From: Vibrio gelatinilyticus
GTDB taxonomy: Bacteria; Pseudomonadota; Gammaproteobacteria; Enterobacterales; Vibrionaceae
Assembly (NCBI RefSeq): GCF_022836845.1
Contig: NZ_JAJNNZ010000019.1
Coordinates: forward strand, 1 to 64,000
Direction: 5' to 3'
Length of the DNA: 64,000 nt
Shown here piece by piece: positions 60,921 to 64,000 of this stretch. Each line of letters opens with the position of its first letter. The stretch's first letter is position 1. The notes beneath the pieces are model-generated. The model saw only the letters and a list, made by a program, of their open reading frames with translations. It made no database searches and had not been told where the DNA came from. A program made the translations under genes and the position numbers.

Positions 60921-62195
60921 GTGAAACATGCTACCCCAAAAAATACCATCAAAACATTAAGTCTGACATCCGCAATTATGGCTGCACTCTCGTTCCCCGT
61001 ACACGCTGGTGAAGTAGAAGTTCTGCATTATTGGACTTCTGGCGGCGAGGCTGCGTCACTGAAAGTGCTCCAAAAAATGATGAGTGAAGAGGGGCACTCG
61101 TGGACTGATTTTGCCGTTGCTGGTGGCGGTGGAGAAACTGCGATGACGGTACTGAAATCGCGTGTTATTTCGGGCAACCCACCTTCGTCATCAATGATTG
61201 CCGGTCCGGAGATCCAAAATTGGGGAGAACTAGACGTTCTGGCCAATATGGATGAAGTCGCCAAAGCGGGCAAGTGGAATGCATTGCTTCCTGAAAATAT
61301 CGCCGATATCCACAAATACGAAGGTCACTATGTCGCAGTGCCAGTCAATGTACACCGAATCAACTGGATGTGGATCAACAAGGCCATCTTAGATGAAGTC
61401 AATGGTGGCAAAGTACCAACCGACTGGGATGGTTTTTTTGCGTTTATGGATAACGCTACCAAAGCGGGCTATATCGGCTTCTCTCACGGTGGTCAGGATT
61501 GGCAAGATGCAACTGTCTTTGAGCAGATCGCGCTTGGTACCGGTGGTACGCAGTGGTATCAGAAAGCCTTTATTGAACTCGATCAGGATGCTCTTAAATC
61601 GGATGAAATGACCCAAGCTTTCGAGCGCTTTAAAAAACTAAAATCGTATATGGATTCAGGAATGCCGGGCCGTGACTGGAACCTAGCAACCGCGCAAATT
61701 ATCGAAGGTAAGGCGGCGGTACAGATCATGGGTGACTGGGCTAAAGGTGAATTCACCGCAGCAGGCAAAGTTCCTGGCGAAGATTATGTCTGTGCAGCCG
61801 TACCGGGTACAACCGATTCATTTACCTTTAATGTCGATGCGTTCATGATGTTCAATAACCAAAGTAAAGACAACATTGACGCGCAAAAAACCTTGGCGAA
61901 ATTGCTTCTTTCGAAAGATTTCCAAGAAGAGTTTAACTTGAGAAAGGGCTCTATTCCGGTTCGTCCTGATGTCTCTCTAGAGCGCTTTGATAGTTGTGCA
62001 AAACTGTCCATGAGCGATTTTAAAGCGGCGTCTATAAACAAAACGTTAATGCCAAGCTTCTCGCATGCCATGGCGATGCAGCCAGAGGTGAGTGGTGCGG
62101 TGTATGACGCTGTGACCAATTTCTTCAATAACAACGAGCAAACTGCCGAGCAAGCAACTGAAAAGCTAGCCTCTGCTATCGCGTCTGCACTTTAG
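60921..62195 (+). CDS. Sugar ABC transporter substrate-binding protein (CUT1 family)
   Basis: The 424-residue protein has a signal peptide (cleavage near PVHAGE, about residue 29). The mature start EVEVLHYWTSGGEAASLKVL is typical of sugar-binding proteins of the glucose/mannose (GtsA-like) group. Other segments are AVPVNVHRINWMWINK and AAVQIMGDWAKGEF. I chose the GTG at 60921 because AGGAGG lies at ideal distance. Two permease genes follow, so this is the periplasmic binding component of a CUT1 transporter; its ATPase is outside the window. The substrate is inferred to be a monosaccharide such as glucose. Confidence 0.9.
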   Translation: MKHATPKNTIKTLSLTSAIMAALSFPVHAGEVEVLHYWTSGGEAASLKVLQKMMSEEGHSWTDFAVAGGGGETAMTVLKSRVISGNPPSSSMIAGPEIQNWGELDVLANMDEVAKAGKWNALLPENIADIHKYEGHYVAVPVNVHRINWMWINKAILDEVNGGKVPTDWDGFFAFMDNATKAGYIGFSHGGQDWQDATVFEQIALGTGGTQWYQKAFIELDQDALKSDEMTQAFERFKKLKSYMDSGMPGRDWNLATAQIIEGKAAVQIMGDWAKGEFTAAGKVPGEDYVCAAVPGTTDSFTFNVDAFMMFNNQSKDNIDAQKTLAKLLLSKDFQEEFNLRKGSIPVRPDVSLERFDSCAKLSMSDFKAASINKTLMPSFSHAMAMQPEVSGAVYDAVTNFFNNNEQTAEQATEKLASAIASAL

Positions 62196-62201
62196 CGTCA
62201 T

Positions 62202-62229
62202 TGAGCAGTTGGTGTAAGCCAACTGCTCA
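62202..62229 (+). terminator. Intercistronic hairpin after the binding-protein gene
   Basis: An 11-bp perfect stem, TGAGCAGTTGG/CCAACTGCTCA (62202-62212 with 62219-62229), with a 6-nt loop. It lies 7 bp after the binding-protein stop and 66 bp before the permease gene. A weak T-rich tail follows. Such hairpins often raise binding-protein mRNA relative to the permeases. Confidence 0.7.
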
Positions 62230-62294
62230 TTCTTTGAAGTCCTCTTCTATCGCTCATTAGTTCCACTGAATTATCATGGGTTGACTGGTCGCAT

Positions 62295-63218
62295 ATGAAC
62301 ACACAAATAGAACAATTCTCACGCCCTGAAGAAAAACCGAAATACGACGTTATGAATCAGTTGCAATCGGCGCTGCCCAAATTGCTACTCGCCCCCACGA
62401 TGGTAATAACCGTTGTATTTATCTATGGGTTCATTATTTGGTCGGCGGTGCTGTCGTTTACCAAGTCAAAAATGCTTCCCAACTATAACTTTGTTGGATT
62501 CGCCAATTACGAAAAGCTATTTGCTTTAGATCGTTGGAGCGTTGCTTACACCAATTTAATCGTGTTTGGCTTCTTGTTTATCATCATCTGCATGATTGTC
62601 GGCACATTACTGGCGGTGTTCTTGGATCAAAAGATCCGTTTTGAAGGTACGCTAAGAACCATATACCTGTATCCGATGGCATTGTCTTTGATTGTTACGG
62701 GTACCGCCTGGAAGTGGATACTTAATCCCGATATTGGCATCCAAAGCGTGATGCGCAGTTTAGGGTTTGAATCGTTCACCTTTGACTGGATTATTGATCC
62801 CAATATGGTGGTTTATACTTTAGTCATTGCCGCTGTTTGGCAAGCTTCCGGGTTTGTTATGGCATTAATGCTAGCCGGACTTCGTGGTGTCGATAGTTCC
62901 ATCATAAAGGCGGCACAGATTGATGGCGCAAGTACGGTTAGAATCTATTGGCGCATCATCCTTCCCATTTTAAGACCTATCTATTTTAGTGCGTTTATTA
63001 TTTTGTCTCATCTAGCGATAAAGAGCTTCGATTTGGTGATGGTTTTGACCGCCGGTGGCCCTGGATATTCTAGCGATCTGCCTGCTACTTTTATGTACAC
63101 CTATACTTTCTCGCGCAGCCAAATTGGCCTAGGTACAGCCAGTGCGATGTTGACATTAATGGGGTTCCTGGCGCTCCTCATTCCTTACCTTTACAGTGAA
63201 TTAAGGAGTAAAAAATGA
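62295..63218 (+). CDS. Sugar ABC transporter permease 1 (CUT1, MalF/UgpA type)
   Basis: The 307-residue protein has six membrane segments. The EAA loop AAQIDGASTVRIYWRIILPI at about 215-234 is the contact site for the ATPase subunit. The N-terminal AYTNLIVFGFLFIIICM and YPMALSLIVTGTAWKWILNP match the CUT1 permease family, and the closest general match is the GtsB type. The next permease start overlaps its stop by 4 nt (ATGA), showing coupling. Confidence 0.92.
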   Translation: MNTQIEQFSRPEEKPKYDVMNQLQSALPKLLLAPTMVITVVFIYGFIIWSAVLSFTKSKMLPNYNFVGFANYEKLFALDRWSVAYTNLIVFGFLFIIICMIVGTLLAVFLDQKIRFEGTLRTIYLYPMALSLIVTGTAWKWILNPDIGIQSVMRSLGFESFTFDWIIDPNMVVYTLVIAAVWQASGFVMALMLAGLRGVDSSIIKAAQIDGASTVRIYWRIILPILRPIYFSAFIILSHLAIKSFDLVMVLTAGGPGYSSDLPATFMYTYTFSRSQIGLGTASAMLTLMGFLALLIPYLYSELRSKK

Positions 63219-64000
63219 ACGCTATGTCATCGGCAAATGGTCTAGTTTTCAATGCTAGAAAGCACATCAGTCGTGTGTTTGTTTATGCGGTGCTTGGGTT
63301 GTTTGCGGCGTATTTCTTGTTACCTTTGTTTGTCATGTTGGTGAACTCATTCAAAGACCTCAGTGAGATACGGGGAGGTAATCTGCTGATGCCGCCCAAA
63401 TCGCCAACGGCCGAACCTTGGATTAAGGCTTGGGGAGAGGCTTGTACGGGACTCAATTGCGACGGTGTAAAAGGGTATTTCATTAACTCAATGGTGATCA
63501 CTTTGCCTGCAGTGTTTTTGGCCTCAGCGATTGGTGCCATCAATGGCTATATTCTCTCGAAGTGGCAGTTTAAAGGTAGCGAAGCGTTCTTTGCGCTAAT
63601 GCTTCTTGGCTGCTTTATCCCATTTCAAGCGATATTACTACCGATGGCGCAAACATTGGGTTTTTTGGGGCTCGCAAACTCAGTGCCAGGCCTTATTCTG
63701 GTACACACTGTTTATGGGATCCCATTTACAACTTTGTTTTACCGAAATTACTACGTGGGTATTCCTACGGAGCTGATCTCTGCTGCGAAACTTGATGGTG
63801 CGAGCTTCTTTCAAACTTTCTTCAAAATCATTTTACCGCTTTCAACGCCGATTATCATCGTGACCGTTATTTGGGAGTTTACTAACATCTGGAATGACTT
63901 CCTTTTCGGGGTCATCTATTCAGGTCCAACCTCTCAACCGATCACGGTTGCACTGAATAATTTGGTGAATACCAGCACCGGTGTTAAGGAATACAACGTC
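63215..64000 (+). CDS. Sugar ABC transporter permease 2 (CUT1, MalG/UgpE type), partial
   Basis: The ATG at 63215 overlaps the stop of the first permease and has AAGGAG upstream. About 262 codons are visible before the window ends. LGLFAAYFLLPLFVMLVNSF is the first membrane segment. Later come GCFIPFQAILLPMAQTLGFL and the EAA loop SAAKLDGASFFQTFFKIILP at about 189-208. The frame is open at the window edge, so the C-terminus and the ATPase gene presumably follow. The closest general match is GtsC. Confidence 0.9.
   Translation, partial: MNAMSSANGLVFNARKHISRVFVYAVLGLFAAYFLLPLFVMLVNSFKDLSEIRGGNLLMPPKSPTAEPWIKAWGEACTGLNCDGVKGYFINSMVITLPAVFLASAIGAINGYILSKWQFKGSEAFFALMLLGCFIPFQAILLPMAQTLGFLGLANSVPGLILVHTVYGIPFTTLFYRNYYVGIPTELISAAKLDGASFFQTFFKIILPLSTPIIIVTVIWEFTNIWNDFLFGVIYSGPTSQPITVALNNLVNTSTGVKEYNV

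Noticed and set aside
1..64000. tRNA or rRNA genes
   Set aside because: I looked through the intergenic gaps and saw no cloverleaf with the T-loop consensus and no rRNA segments.

Overview
The window is chromosomal DNA of a gamma-proteobacterium of the family Vibrionaceae, most likely the genus Vibrio. The evidence is the gene order: trmH-spoT-rpoZ-gmk, then yicC/rph-pyrE, then an LPS-core locus bounded by coaD and hldD, then a surface-polysaccharide locus bounded by hldD and rjg (an MBL/beta-CASP gene). From published work on Vibrio cholerae and V. parahaemolyticus, coaD-hldD and hldD-rjg are the variable LPS and capsule/O-antigen loci. The species cannot be told from the sequence alone.

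Layout. (1) 1-6.7 kb: housekeeping genes (start of trmH, spoT, rpoZ, gmk, yicC, rph, pyrE), with REP-like hairpin repeats in the gaps. (2) 6.7-26.1 kb: LPS core locus. It holds coaD, six GT9 (heptosyltransferase-type) genes including opsX and waaF, a WaaE-type GT2, Kdo kinase kdkA, a polytopic membrane protein, O-antigen ligase waaL, Kdo transferase waaA, a GtrA/GtrB/membrane-protein module, a GT4-polysaccharide deacetylase fusion, a GT25 gene and hldD. (3) 26.1-30.4 kb: a YjbH-family protein, a small outer-membrane barrel and a lipoprotein with a Gly-rich tail. (4) 31.0-34.9 kb: an RfaH ops/JUMPstart element followed by wza-wzb-wzc. (5) 35.1-50.7 kb: a second JUMPstart and a wzz-type gene, remnants of an ISAs1-family (IS1358-like) element, then an AT-rich block. 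That block has wzy, wzx, a nitroreductase-like gene, a polysaccharide pyruvyl transferase, a GT4, a three-enzyme route from UDP-GlcNAc to a UDP-N-acetyl-6-deoxy-L-hexosamine, a WbuB-like GT4 and a wbuC cupin, followed by glmU and glmM. Another decayed ISAs1 remnant closes the block. (6) 51.0-53.4 kb: two wecA-like genes on the minus strand. (7) 53.5-60.6 kb: small hypothetical proteins, a coiled-coil lipoprotein, a TraF-like outer-membrane protein, a 19-unit octanucleotide repeat, rjg and ugd. (8) 60.9-64 kb: a CUT1-type sugar ABC transporter (binding protein and two permeases, the last cut by the window end).

How it fits together (inference). GlmM/GlmU supply UDP-GlcNAc. A WecA-type enzyme starts the repeat unit on undecaprenyl phosphate. 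The dehydratase, reductase and 2-epimerase make an L-QuiNAc- or L-FucNAc-type sugar that the glycosyltransferases add. Pyruvyl transferase decorates the unit, Wzx flips it and Wzy polymerises it. Wzz and Wzc set chain length. Wza/Wzb/Wzc export it as capsule, while WaaL could ligate the same polymer to the lipid A-core made by the coaD-hldD genes. Two RfaH-type ops sites point to antitermination control of both the export and the synthesis transcripts.
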